Positions 8,041 through 14,083 of a stretch of DNA of 14,679 nt are shown one piece after another. Position numbers and translations under genes: made by a program. A model generated the notes under the pieces. That model was given only the letters and a program-made list of their open reading frames with translations. It had not been told where the DNA came from and did not search any database. Source of the stretch: CAZOKH01 sp964580315 (GTDB lineage Bacteria > Chloroflexota > Anaerolineae > Anaerolineales > Anaerolineaceae); NCBI GenBank assembly GCA_964580315.1, contig CAZOKH010000089.1:1-14679 (forward strand), in the 5' to 3' direction. Each line of letters starts with the position of its first letter. Positions within the stretch are counted from its first letter, which is position 1.

Positions 8041-8516
8041 GGCAACAGCCTTTCAAAGAGATAAATACGGAAGCCAAAATCTTGCACCAGTTGAAGCCCC
8101 AATTGCTCCTGTTGAGCTTCACTGAGCGGTTGCGATAATATTCCCATAACCAACGGTTGATCAGCACCGTGCGTTAAAATCACCGGGGCCAGCGTGTATT
8201 GCGACCAAATAAATTCCAGCGTCTCTTGAAATGTGTCAAAATAATCTGCGCCATTTAAATCGCGGTCTGAGATATAGCCCACAACCCCCCGATCCGGCAA
8301 GGCTTCTTTAATAGGGGCAATTCGCAGAGCCCATTCCGCCGGGGTGTCGCGAAAAAAGCGGCGCAGTGCAGCAGCTTTCCAAATTTGATCCAGATTCTGC
8401 CAGGCAGCAAATAACGCTGCCGCAAGAATCAATACATGCGCAATTCTGCCCCGCCAGAAGTTTATTGATCCTGGCCATTTTTTCTGTTGGGCTTGCCCTC
8501 TTTTTATTTCAAACAT
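8037..8516 (-). CDS. small single-pass membrane protein coupled to the glycosyltransferase
   Basis: 159 aa from the ATG at 8516. An upstream in-frame ATG at 8591 would overlap the methyltransferase 3' end and add 25 residues with no protein-like character, so it is not used. The N-terminus is basic (EIKRGQAQQKKW), followed by one hydrophobic helix (about 24-41, IAHVLILAAALFAAW), then an outside domain of about 115 residues ending FGFRIYLFERLLP. I do not recognise the family. The 4-nt overlap with the glycosyltransferase start implies joint expression, so it may be an accessory or substrate-side subunit of that enzyme (inference). The stretch GVVGYISDRDLNGADYFDT looks like part of a mixed alpha/beta domain. 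Confidence 0.7.
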   Translation of the reverse strand: MFEIKRGQAQQKKWPGSINFWRGRIAHVLILAAALFAAWQNLDQIWKAAALRRFFRDTPAEWALRIAPIKEALPDRGVVGYISDRDLNGADYFDTFQETLEFIWSQYTLAPVILTHGADQPLVMGILSQPLSEAQQEQLGLQLVQDFGFRIYLFERLLP

Positions 8517-8522
8517 AGCAGA

Positions 8523-8528
8523 CTTATC
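8523..8528 (-). promoter_or_regulatory. weak -10-like box (GATAAG) before the small membrane protein
   Basis: On the minus strand GATAAG ends 6 nt before the ATG at 8516, matching four of six consensus positions. The spacing repeats that of the stronger leaderless promoters in this window. Evidence is weak, and readthrough from the methyltransferase 59 bp upstream is equally possible. Confidence 0.25.
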
Positions 8529-8558
8529 ATCTTTCCATAATTCCTGGCGAAAAAGCGA

Positions 8559-8570
8559 TGTCAATTGACA
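8559..8570. promoter_or_regulatory. 12-bp perfect palindrome TGTCAATTGACA
   Basis: TGTCAATTGACA is fully self-complementary and lies between the methyltransferase stop (8576) and the ATG at 8516. Each half reads TTGACA outward, the -35 consensus, but the matching -10 positions on the minus strand are poor (best four of six at 16 bp spacing). It could be an operator half-site pair or chance. Confidence 0.25.
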
Positions 8571-8575
8571 AGACC

Positions 8576-9334
8576 TCACCGGGCAATGCAAATTTGATAG
8601 AGACTCAGCCGGCCGCCTTGACCGTCAGAAAAATATTCATCTTGAATCTCAAAGCCGCTGTGCGCCGCCAGTTGCGCCAGTTCAGCCGGGCTGAACAGGT
8701 GCACGTAGCGCAAGCCGGGCTGGGCGGGCTCACCGGGCTGCGATTGGCGCCAGTCCAGCAGGGTGTCGCCCTCTTCCATCTCATTTGCGCTGCGCCCCAC
8801 CGTCTCCCAGGGCAGCACGCGCGCCATCAGGCGCGGGCTGTGTTGAAACTGCCACACCGAAAAGATGAACTGCGCGCCCTGGTGCAGCAGCGAACGCACC
8901 TCGCGCAGCAGGCGCAGGCGCTGTTCGGCTCCGGGAATGTGATGCAGGGCGGCAAAGCACAGCACGCCGTCCCACTGCTGGCCGGCATAGGGGCTGGTCC
9001 AATGCGGGTCGCCCAGGTCGGTCACGGCAAAACGCAGTTCCAGGTCGTCAGGCTGCGGAGCAGCGGCCTGCGCCGCCTGGCGGGCTTCCTCCAGCAGGGC
9101 CGCGCTGAAATCGACGCCGCAATATAGCCCCGTGCGTCCCTGGCGCGCCCATTCGGCAGCCAGCGTGCCGCTGCCGCAGCCCAGGTCCAGCCAGTTACCC
9201 CGCAGCGGGATGCGCTGCAAGGCGCGCAGCACCCCCGGCTGCAAGCGCCGCCGTGTGGCGGCAAACGATCCGGCGAATGTCTGATAGAATTGTCGATTAA
9301 GCTCGAGAAGATAAGTAATGGTCTCCGGCTGCAT
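8576..9334 (-). CDS. Trm9/ALKBH8-like class I SAM-dependent methyltransferase
   Basis: 252 aa. SAM-binding motif I is LDLGCGSG (49-56), the acidic end of strand 2 is GVDFS (73-77), Asp106 lies in TDLGD, and the catalytic-region motif is AALHHIP (128-134). Beyond the general fold, three features resemble yeast Trm9 and the ALKBH8 methyltransferase domain, compared from memory: the N-terminal pattern FYQTFAGSFAATR (16-28) matches their F-x-x-TR segment; HHIP is followed by an Arg-rich helix (138-148); and RYVHLFSPAEL (209-219) matches the RYYHLYREGEL-type motif. In eukaryotes Trm9/ALKBH8 methylates 5-carboxymethyluridine at tRNA position 34. The gene is divergent from elp3, whose product in eukaryotes makes that substrate. 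The start at 9334 is supported by a TATAAT 6 nt upstream. Class is certain; the Trm9-like role is likely but unproven. Confidence 0.88.
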   Translation of the reverse strand: MQPETITYLLELNRQFYQTFAGSFAATRRRLQPGVLRALQRIPLRGNWLDLGCGSGTLAAEWARQGRTGLYCGVDFSAALLEEARQAAQAAAPQPDDLELRFAVTDLGDPHWTSPYAGQQWDGVLCFAALHHIPGAEQRLRLLREVRSLLHQGAQFIFSVWQFQHSPRLMARVLPWETVGRSANEMEEGDTLLDWRQSQPGEPAQPGLRYVHLFSPAELAQLAAHSGFEIQDEYFSDGQGGRLSLYQICIAR

Positions 9335-9340
9335 GTTGTC

Positions 9341-9346
9341 ATTATA
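9341..9346 (-). promoter_or_regulatory. consensus -10 box, leaderless start for the methyltransferase
   Basis: On the minus strand a perfect TATAAT ends 6 nt before the ATG at 9334. As at 4986-4991, this puts the expected transcript start on the start codon. No Shine-Dalgarno is present and no clear -35 box is seen. Confidence 0.6.
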
Positions 9347-9364
9347 ACGTGACCTTAAGAAAAC

Positions 9365-9494
9365 ACCCCCTCCTAACCTCCCCCATTTTCACAAAACGAA
9401 AATGGAGGAGGAACCCGCTCCGAAAATCATTGGAGGTACCTATCCTCCCCTAGAATCCTGCTTTTCGGATTTTGGGGGAGGCTGGGAGGGGGGT
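9365..9494. repeat. palindromic MITE-like repeat between Trm9-like gene and elp3
   Basis: The left end (9365-9384, a C-rich arm with CCTCCTAACCTCCCCC) is inverted at the right end (9474-9494, GGGGGAGGCTGGGAGG then GGGGT): about 18 of 20 matching plus one extra G. Inside are two further foldbacks: CCATTTTC (9383-9390) with GAAAATGG (9398-9405) plus flanking CCTCC/GGAGG, and CCTCCCC (9444-9450) with GGGGGAGG (9474-9481) enclosing AATCC/GGATT. The layered palindrome, with no coding capacity, suggests a mobilised non-autonomous element or dispersed repeat. It lies between the divergent promoters and may supply part of the elp3 promoter region. Confidence 0.6.
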
Positions 9495-9505
9495 AACCTT
9501 TAGGG

Positions 9506-9521
9506 TCTCAGAAAACTGAGA
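9506..9521 (+). promoter_or_regulatory. hairpin directly before the elp3 start codon
   Basis: TCTCAG (9506-9511), loop AAAA, CTGAGA (9516-9521), ending 3 nt before the ATG at 9525. It sits where a ribosome binding site would be, and no good Shine-Dalgarno is seen. It could limit translation initiation or protect the 5' end if transcription begins near 9506; a weak -10-like TAACCT lies at 9494-9499. Confidence 0.35.
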
Positions 9522-9524
9522 ATC

Positions 9525-11138
9525 ATGAAAGACCCAAAAGAGTGGCAGGAAAAACTTCAATACACGCCTGAGACGCTGGCCATGGCGCGGCAGGCGCTGG
9601 AGGAGATTCGCGCCGGGGCGGAGGTGCTGAAAACCCTGCGCCGCCACGCGCTGCCCGAAGGCGGCTACCTTGCCAAGCACATGCTGGTGGCAGCCTACCG
9701 CCGCCTGGTGGAAAGCGGCGACTGGGAAGCCGACCCGGCGCTGCTGGCGCGCATCCGCATGAAGCCGGGGCGCACCCTCAGCGGCGTCACCACCGTCACG
9801 GTGCTGACTAAACCGTATCCCTGTCCGGGACACTGCATTTTCTGCCCCGATGATGTGCGCATGCCCAAGAGCTACCTGCCCGACGAGCCCGGTGCGGCGC
9901 GCGCCTTTCAAAATAACTTTGACCCTTATTTGCAGGTTATTTCGCGCCTGCAATCTTATGAAGCCGTGGGACATCCCACCGACAAGATCGAACTGCTCAT
10001 TCTGGGAGGCACCTGGGACGCTTATCCGCGCGACTACCAGGAATGGTTTGTGCGGCGCTGTTTCGACGCCCTGAACGGAACCGATTCAACCACGCTGGAG
10101 GAAGCCCAGCAGCACAATGAAAACAGCGCCTGCCGCAACGTGGGTCTGGTGATCGAAACCCGCCCCGATGTGCTGAACCCCGGCGAGCTGGCCTGGCTGC
10201 GCCGCCTGGGCGTGACCAAGGTGCAAATGGGCGCGCAGAGCCTGGACGACGACCTGCTGCTGCTCAACCGGCGCGGTCACACCGCCGCCGACACCCTGCG
10301 CGGCACCGCCCTGCTGCGCGCGGCGGGCTTTAAAATTGTGCTGCACTGGATGCCCAACCTGCTGGGCGCGACAATCGACAGCGACCGGAGCGACTTTGCC
10401 CGCCTGTGGGTGCCTGCCGATGAAGGCATGGGCTACTGCCCGGACGAGATCAAGATTTATCCCACCCAACTACTGGAGAACAGCCAGCTTTATGAAATCT
10501 GGCAGCGTGGGGAGTATCACCCCTATACCCAGGACGAACTGGTGAGCCTGATTGCTGACCTGAAACCCACCATCCCGCGCTACTGCCGGGTCAACCGCAT
10601 CATCCGCGACATTCCCTCGCATCACGTGGTGGAGGGCAACCGGCGCACCAGCCTGCGCATGGACGTGTTGGAAGAGGTGGCGCGGCGCGGTCAGCGCTGC
10701 CAGTGCGTGCGCTGCCGCGAGGTGCGCGGCGAAAAGGTGAGCGCCGACCAGCTTCAACTGGACGACCTGGTTTACCAGGCCGCCTACGCCGAGGAACATT
10801 TTCTGTCCTTTGTTACCCCGCAAGACCGGTTGGCGGGCTTTTTGCGCCTGTCGCTGCCGTCAAAACAGGCGCCCAACCTGGGCTTTGCCGACCTGCAAGG
10901 CGCCGCCCTGATCCGCGAGGTGCACGTCTATGGACAATCGGTGGAGGTGGGAGCTGAGGTGGACGGCGCGGCGCAGCACATGGGGCTGGGCACCGCCCTG
11001 TTGCAAAAAGCCGAACAGGTGGCGCGCGAACACGGTTTCAACCGCCTGGCAGTGATTTCCGCCGTCGGCACACGCCAGTATTACCACGCGCGCGGCTTTG
11101 AACAGGGGGAGTTGTATATGGTGCGGGAATTGGACTAA
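9525..11138 (+). CDS. elp3: Elp3, tRNA U34 carboxymethyltransferase (radical SAM / GNAT)
   Basis: 537 aa, within the usual Elp3 range. The radical SAM cluster motif is CPGHCIFC with Cys100, Cys104 and Cys107. Family-specific stretches include LTKPYPCPGHCIFCP (94-108), GLVIETRPD, MGAQSLDDDLLLLNRRGH and YPTQLLENSQLYEIW. CQCVRC (Cys392, Cys394, Cys397) is the cysteine cluster before the acetyltransferase domain. The C-terminal GNAT domain shows Q-x-x-G-x-G in QHMGLGTALL (484-493) and ends YYHARGFEQGELYMVRELD. Elp3 uses acetyl-CoA and a SAM-derived radical to build the cm5 group on wobble uridine 34 of tRNA. Bacterial Elp3 acts without the other Elongator subunits; the enzyme from Dehalococcoides, also Chloroflexota, has been studied structurally. 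The divergent neighbour is a Trm9-like methyltransferase, the enzyme type that would complete cm5U to mcm5U. Confidence 0.95.
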   Translation: MKDPKEWQEKLQYTPETLAMARQALEEIRAGAEVLKTLRRHALPEGGYLAKHMLVAAYRRLVESGDWEADPALLARIRMKPGRTLSGVTTVTVLTKPYPCPGHCIFCPDDVRMPKSYLPDEPGAARAFQNNFDPYLQVISRLQSYEAVGHPTDKIELLILGGTWDAYPRDYQEWFVRRCFDALNGTDSTTLEEAQQHNENSACRNVGLVIETRPDVLNPGELAWLRRLGVTKVQMGAQSLDDDLLLLNRRGHTAADTLRGTALLRAAGFKIVLHWMPNLLGATIDSDRSDFARLWVPADEGMGYCPDEIKIYPTQLLENSQLYEIWQRGEYHPYTQDELVSLIADLKPTIPRYCRVNRIIRDIPSHHVVEGNRRTSLRMDVLEEVARRGQRCQCVRCREVRGEKVSADQLQLDDLVYQAAYAEEHFLSFVTPQDRLAGFLRLSLPSKQAPNLGFADLQGAALIREVHVYGQSVEVGAEVDGAAQHMGLGTALLQKAEQVAREHGFNRLAVISAVGTRQYYHARGFEQGELYMVRELD

Positions 11139-11319
11139 TCTACACACACGCACAGAGGGCATCCTTAATCGCAGCGGTAAATTACCCGCCGCGCCGCCCT
11201 AGCGTGTTGCATTTTCGTCCAACAAAAAAATCACTGCCAGCGCTTAGCAGAGCCACTCATTCAACAGGTACGGCTTTAATCACCCCAAAAGTAATGATCC
11301 TGTTTTTCCAATGCGCATG

Positions 11320-11352
11320 TATAATTTCATCGTGAAGCCCGTCATCGGGCTT
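11320..11352 (+). promoter_or_regulatory. consensus -10 box and 5'-terminal hairpin upstream of the DMT transporter
   Basis: TATAAT (11320-11325) predicts a transcript start near 11332. The RNA would begin with a stem-loop: AAGCCCG (11335-11341), loop TCAT, CGGGCTT (11346-11352). The same stretch reads GTG then six codons then TGA (11332-11355), a possible leaderless 7-codon upstream ORF. A terminal hairpin could stabilise the mRNA; a mini-ORF could tune downstream translation. Which, if either, is real cannot be told. The rest of the gap 11139-11319 shows no gene or strong signal. Confidence 0.5.
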
Positions 11353-11368
11353 TGATTTTATCGGCAAC

Positions 11369-11372
11369 GAGG
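11369..11372 (+). promoter_or_regulatory. ribosome binding site GAGG of the DMT transporter
   Basis: GAGG ends 9 nt before the ATG at 11382 and is one of the few clear Shine-Dalgarno sequences in the window. It supports that start codon and shows this gene uses leadered initiation, unlike several neighbours. Confidence 0.55.
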
Positions 11373-11381
11373 TAAATTCTC

Positions 11382-12335
11382 ATGCAGGCAACCACCACAC
11401 CCGGCGGCAACATCAAACGCCAGCGGTTGACCGCTGACGGAATGCTCCTGCTGGTGGCTGTGATCTGGGGCAGCGCTTTTGTAGCCCAGCGCCTGATCGC
11501 TGTCAGCGGGTTGGGGTTCTTTCTTTTCAATGGACTGCGCTTCCTGGTCGGTGCAGCCGTCACGTTTCTCTTCTTGCGCGGCAACCTGCGCGGTTTCACC
11601 CGCACTGAACTGCGCGGCGGTGCGCTGGCGGGCGTCATCATCCTGTCGGCTGCCACCCTGCAGCACGCCGGTATGCGCTGGACCACCGCCGGCAAGGCGG
11701 GTTTCATCACCGGCCTGTACGTGGTGTTAATTCCCCTGTTCCTCACCATTTTCTGGCGGCGCAAGTTGTCCACCATCACCTGGCTGGCATCGGGGCTGGC
11801 AGCAGTGGGCCTGTTTTTGCTGAGCGTGCAGGAAGACCTGACCCTGGCGCCCGGCGACGGGCTGGAGGTGATCGGCGCGGTGATGTGGACCCTGCATGTG
11901 ATCTTGATTGGACGCCTGGCGCCCAAATGCGACGCACTGCGCCTGGCGATTGTGCAATATACCACCTGCGGCGTGCTGGGCACCCTGATCGGGCTGACTT
12001 TTGAGGGAGGCACCCTGGGTGAACTGCCGCCCGCCTGGCTGGCGATTCTCTACACCGGCGGCCTGTCGGTGGGAGTGGGATACACCCTGCAGGTGATGGG
12101 GCAGCGCCACGCGCCCCCGGCCGATTCGGCCATTTTGCTCAGTCTCGAGTCGGTGTTTGCCGCGTTGTTTGGCTGGTGGATTTTGGGCGAAGCGTTAACG
12201 CCGCCGCAACTGCTGGGTTGCGTGTTAATGATGGCCGGCATGCTGCTGGCACAGTGGGGTGTGCTGACCCCGCCGCACCAGGCGAAAGATGCGGCAGTGG
12301 TGGACGGTTGCCCTGATGACAACATCGCCTCTTGA
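11382..12335 (+). CDS. EamA-domain DMT-family transporter
   Basis: 317 aa with about ten membrane helices in two homologous halves, typical of EamA/RhaT drug/metabolite transporters. The first half opens with LLLVAVIWGSAFVAQRLI (22-39), holds an RFLVGAAVTFLFL second helix and continues with LQHAGMRWTTAGKAGFITGLYVVLIPL, the usual helix 3-4 region. The second half opens with GDGLEVIGAVMWTLHVILIG and ends with the conserved block SLESVFAALFGWWILGEALT, followed by a glycine-rich last helix. The family exports or imports small metabolites such as amino acids, nucleosides or cofactors; the substrate cannot be predicted. The cytoplasmic C-terminal tail of about 25 residues is polar. It is probably transcribed from the promoter at 11320 and stands alone. 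Confidence 0.92.
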   Translation: MQATTTPGGNIKRQRLTADGMLLLVAVIWGSAFVAQRLIAVSGLGFFLFNGLRFLVGAAVTFLFLRGNLRGFTRTELRGGALAGVIILSAATLQHAGMRWTTAGKAGFITGLYVVLIPLFLTIFWRRKLSTITWLASGLAAVGLFLLSVQEDLTLAPGDGLEVIGAVMWTLHVILIGRLAPKCDALRLAIVQYTTCGVLGTLIGLTFEGGTLGELPPAWLAILYTGGLSVGVGYTLQVMGQRHAPPADSAILLSLESVFAALFGWWILGEALTPPQLLGCVLMMAGMLLAQWGVLTPPHQAKDAAVVDGCPDDNIAS

Positions 12336-12356
12336 TGTGCCGCGGTTAAAAAGCAC

Positions 12357-12386
12357 GAAAATTGTGATTGAAATTGAACAATTTTC
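12357..12386. promoter_or_regulatory. AT-rich inverted repeat between transporter and rhodanese genes
   Basis: GAAAATTGT (12357-12365) is perfectly repeated in inverse as ACAATTTTC (12378-12386) across 12 nt. It lies 22 bp after the transporter stop and 27 bp before the rhodanese -10 box. It could be a weak terminator hairpin or an operator; there is no T-run of the expected length. Confidence 0.35.
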
Positions 12387-12410
12387 TGATATGATATTGA
12401 TAAATTCACC

Positions 12411-12419
12411 TGATATACT
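12411..12419 (+). promoter_or_regulatory. extended -10 promoter (TGATATACT), leaderless start of the rhodanese gene
   Basis: TG at 12411-12412, one base, then TATACT (12414-12419) forms an extended -10 element. It ends 7 nt before the ATG at 12427, again placing the transcript start on the start codon. The intervening CTAATTT contains no Shine-Dalgarno. Confidence 0.6.
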
Positions 12420-12426
12420 CTAATTT

Positions 12427-12888
12427 ATGAGCAAACATCGAAAAACCTCAAATAACACAAAAAAAGCAACTTCGTCCACTTCCAATAGTCAGAATTGGAA
12501 CTTAATTATCCTGATTGTGGTGGTCGTGGCGCTTGTTCTGGGTTACCGCTACTTCAAAACGGCTGCTTCTGACATGCCGCTGGAAATCAACCTGCAGCAG
12601 ACTATGGAAGAACGCGAAAAAGGTGCCTTCATTTTGGATGTGCGCACACAGGAAGAATGGGAACAATTCCATATTCCCGATTCCACGCTGATCCCGCTGG
12701 ATGAGTTGCCAGGCCGGTTGGATGAACTGCCGCGCGACCAGAAGATTGTAGTGGTATGCCGCACGCAAAATCGAAGCGCGCAGGCGCGCGACCTGCTTTT
12801 GCAGGCTGGTTTTGAAGATGTTTACAACATGAGGGGCGGCGTCACCGATTGGAAAAATGCCGGTTACCCGACGGTTAGCGGACCTTAA
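12427..12888 (+). CDS. membrane-anchored rhodanese-domain protein
   Basis: 153 aa. A basic, Ser/Thr/Asn-rich N-terminus (1-24) precedes one hydrophobic helix (25-41, NLIILIVVVVALVLGY). A single rhodanese domain (about 52-150) follows, with ILDVRTQEEW (69-78), a HIPDSTLIPLDEL segment in place of the usual GHIPGA, and the active-site loop VVVCRTQNRSAQA with Cys111. It ends YNMRGGVTDWKNAGYP, the standard final helix of the fold. The intact Cys with CRxxxRS suggests real sulfurtransferase activity or persulfide carrying. With a short basic N-terminus and no cleavage site the topology is uncertain: positive-inside would place the domain outside the cytoplasm. It has its own promoter, so it need not be functionally tied to the transporter upstream. 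Confidence 0.92.
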   Translation: MSKHRKTSNNTKKATSSTSNSQNWNLIILIVVVVALVLGYRYFKTAASDMPLEINLQQTMEEREKGAFILDVRTQEEWEQFHIPDSTLIPLDELPGRLDELPRDQKIVVVCRTQNRSAQARDLLLQAGFEDVYNMRGGVTDWKNAGYPTVSGP

Positions 12889-12939
12889 ACCTGACAAATA
12901 TGGATTGTTCCCCAACAGTCCATTTCTTTCTCCTTTCAG

Positions 12940-12966
12940 CCAGCCCGCACATGCGGGCTGGTTGAT
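12940..12966 (+). terminator. GC-rich hairpin, probable terminator of the rhodanese gene
   Basis: CCAGCCCGCA (12940-12949), a 2-nt loop CA, then TGCGGGCTGG (12952-12961): a perfect 10-bp stem, 52 nt after the stop codon. The following TTGATTCTC is only partly T-rich, so termination may be inefficient or bidirectional. Confidence 0.5.
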
Positions 12967-12991
12967 TCTCACAGGGTGAGTCGCTCCCCGG

Positions 12992-13021
12992 TTGGCATTG
13001 ACCTTGCGGTAGTGGTAAAAT
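12992..13021 (+). promoter_or_regulatory. promoter (TTGGCA, 18 bp, TAAAAT) for the GNAT-like gene
   Basis: TTGGCA (12992-12997) and TAAAAT (13016-13021) are separated by 18 bp, a plausible sigma-70-type promoter with a start near 13028. GGTAAAA (13014-13020), overlapping the -10 box, is repeated in inverse as TTTTACC (13039-13045), an arrangement that could bind a regulator or form an RNA/DNA foldback. Confidence 0.45.
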
Positions 13022-13043
13022 CGCAGTGTACCGAATGGTTTTA

Positions 13044-13073
13044 CCCGGTTTTTAAACCGGGATGCAAGTGGAG
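13044..13073 (+). promoter_or_regulatory. 5' UTR hairpin and Shine-Dalgarno before the GNAT-like gene
   Basis: CCCGGTTT (13044-13051) pairs with AAACCGGG (13054-13061) close to the predicted transcript start. TGGAG follows at 13069-13073, a good Shine-Dalgarno. The only codons at a workable distance in the coding frame are ATC at 13082 (8 nt away) or, too close, ATC at 13076. This points to a non-canonical start codon. Confidence 0.45.
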
Positions 13074-13147
13074 TTATCAAAATCGATATTCGCATTCGAC
13101 CAATTGCCTGGCTTGACCTGCTAACCCTGATCCGCCGACGCGATCAG

Positions 13148-14053
13148 GTGATTGCATTGGACAGCAGTTCGCTGCTCACCCGCGGCGGCCCGGCCGGCAT
13201 GACCGCCGTTTTGTCTCACCTGTACTCCAACCGCGGCAGTTATACGGCTGTGGCGCAGTCGGGCCAGAGCAGGCAAAGAGCAGTGGGGCAAATTCAACAC
13301 AGCGCCGGAGAGCGCTCGGCGCGTCTATCGTTCCTCCTGGCTTCCGAAAATTCTGACTGTGCAGCCGCCCTGTTGGAAGATTTGTCGTTTCACGCTGGCG
13401 AATGGGGCGCCTTTCACGTGCTGGCTGACCTGGATGAACAAAATCCGCTGTTTGAAACGCTGCGCCGGGTTGGCTTTTTGACCTACGCCCGCCAGCGTAT
13501 CTGGAAAATGGCCGCACCGCCATCATCTGAAACCGACGGTCACGGCGCGTGGCGGGCAGCCTCGCCCACTGACAGTGAAACCATCCGCAGCCTGTACCAG
13601 GCGCTGGTGCCGCCGCTGGTGCAGGGCGCCGAGGAAATTGACCTAAACCCGCCGCACGGACTGGTGTACATACAGGAAAACCGCCTGCTGGCCTACGCCG
13701 AAGACCTGTACGGTCCCAACGGCATCTACTTGCAGCCGTTCATTCACCCCGAAGTGGTGAACGTGCCGCGTTTATTCACCCTGTTGTATCAGCAAATTCC
13801 GGCCACGCTGGGACGCCCCGTGTATGTGGCGGTGCGCTCCTATCAGGCCTGGCTGGAATCAGCGCTGGAACAACTGGGGGCGCAGCCACTGCCTTCGCAG
13901 GTGCTGCTGGTGAAACACCTGGTGAATGTGCAGCGCGCCACCGTGCCGGTGGGACGCCGCGCGCGCCTTGAAAACACCAAAGCCGAACCGGCGGCGCCGT
14001 TTATGCAGCACGCCGAATCAACGCCGCGTGGAAATGGTTCCACCGCGCGGTAA
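13148..14053 (+). CDS. GNAT-fold-like protein, true start probably upstream at a non-ATG codon
   Basis: 301 aa if started at the GTG at 13148, the first conventional start in frame. The frame is open back to 13019, and the stretch from 13079 reads KIDIRIRPIAWLDLLTLIRR, clearly protein-like, with a Shine-Dalgarno just before it, so the real N-terminus is probably about 22-24 residues longer. The first half ends like an acetyltransferase: GQIQHSAGERSARLSFLL (48-65), a helix, AFHVLADLDE (88-97), then LRRVGFLTYARQRIWKM (105-121). The second half (135-263) looks like another degenerate GNAT-type domain. No clear Q/RxxGxG acetyl-CoA loop is visible, so catalytic activity is doubtful. The tail (264-301) is basic, Pro-rich and probably disordered. 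The ATPase gene follows after 30 bp, probably in one operon. Confidence 0.75.
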   Translation: MIALDSSSLLTRGGPAGMTAVLSHLYSNRGSYTAVAQSGQSRQRAVGQIQHSAGERSARLSFLLASENSDCAAALLEDLSFHAGEWGAFHVLADLDEQNPLFETLRRVGFLTYARQRIWKMAAPPSSETDGHGAWRAASPTDSETIRSLYQALVPPLVQGAEEIDLNPPHGLVYIQENRLLAYAEDLYGPNGIYLQPFIHPEVVNVPRLFTLLYQQIPATLGRPVYVAVRSYQAWLESALEQLGAQPLPSQVLLVKHLVNVQRATVPVGRRARLENTKAEPAAPFMQHAESTPRGNGSTAR

Positions 14054-14083
14054 GATAGAACGAACCGATTGCCTCCAGGAAAT

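Noticed and set aside
7479..8138. 219-codon plus-strand ORF antisense to the glycosyltransferase
   Set aside because: Composition is Gln/Pro/Arg/Lys-rich without any domain, as expected opposite a hydrophobic membrane protein gene.
8517..8591. Upstream ATG at 8591 for the small membrane protein
   Set aside because: It overlaps the methyltransferase 3' end and adds a Cys/Ser/Arg-rich leader with no protein-like pattern; the ATG at 8516 gives a standard basic-then-hydrophobic N-terminus.
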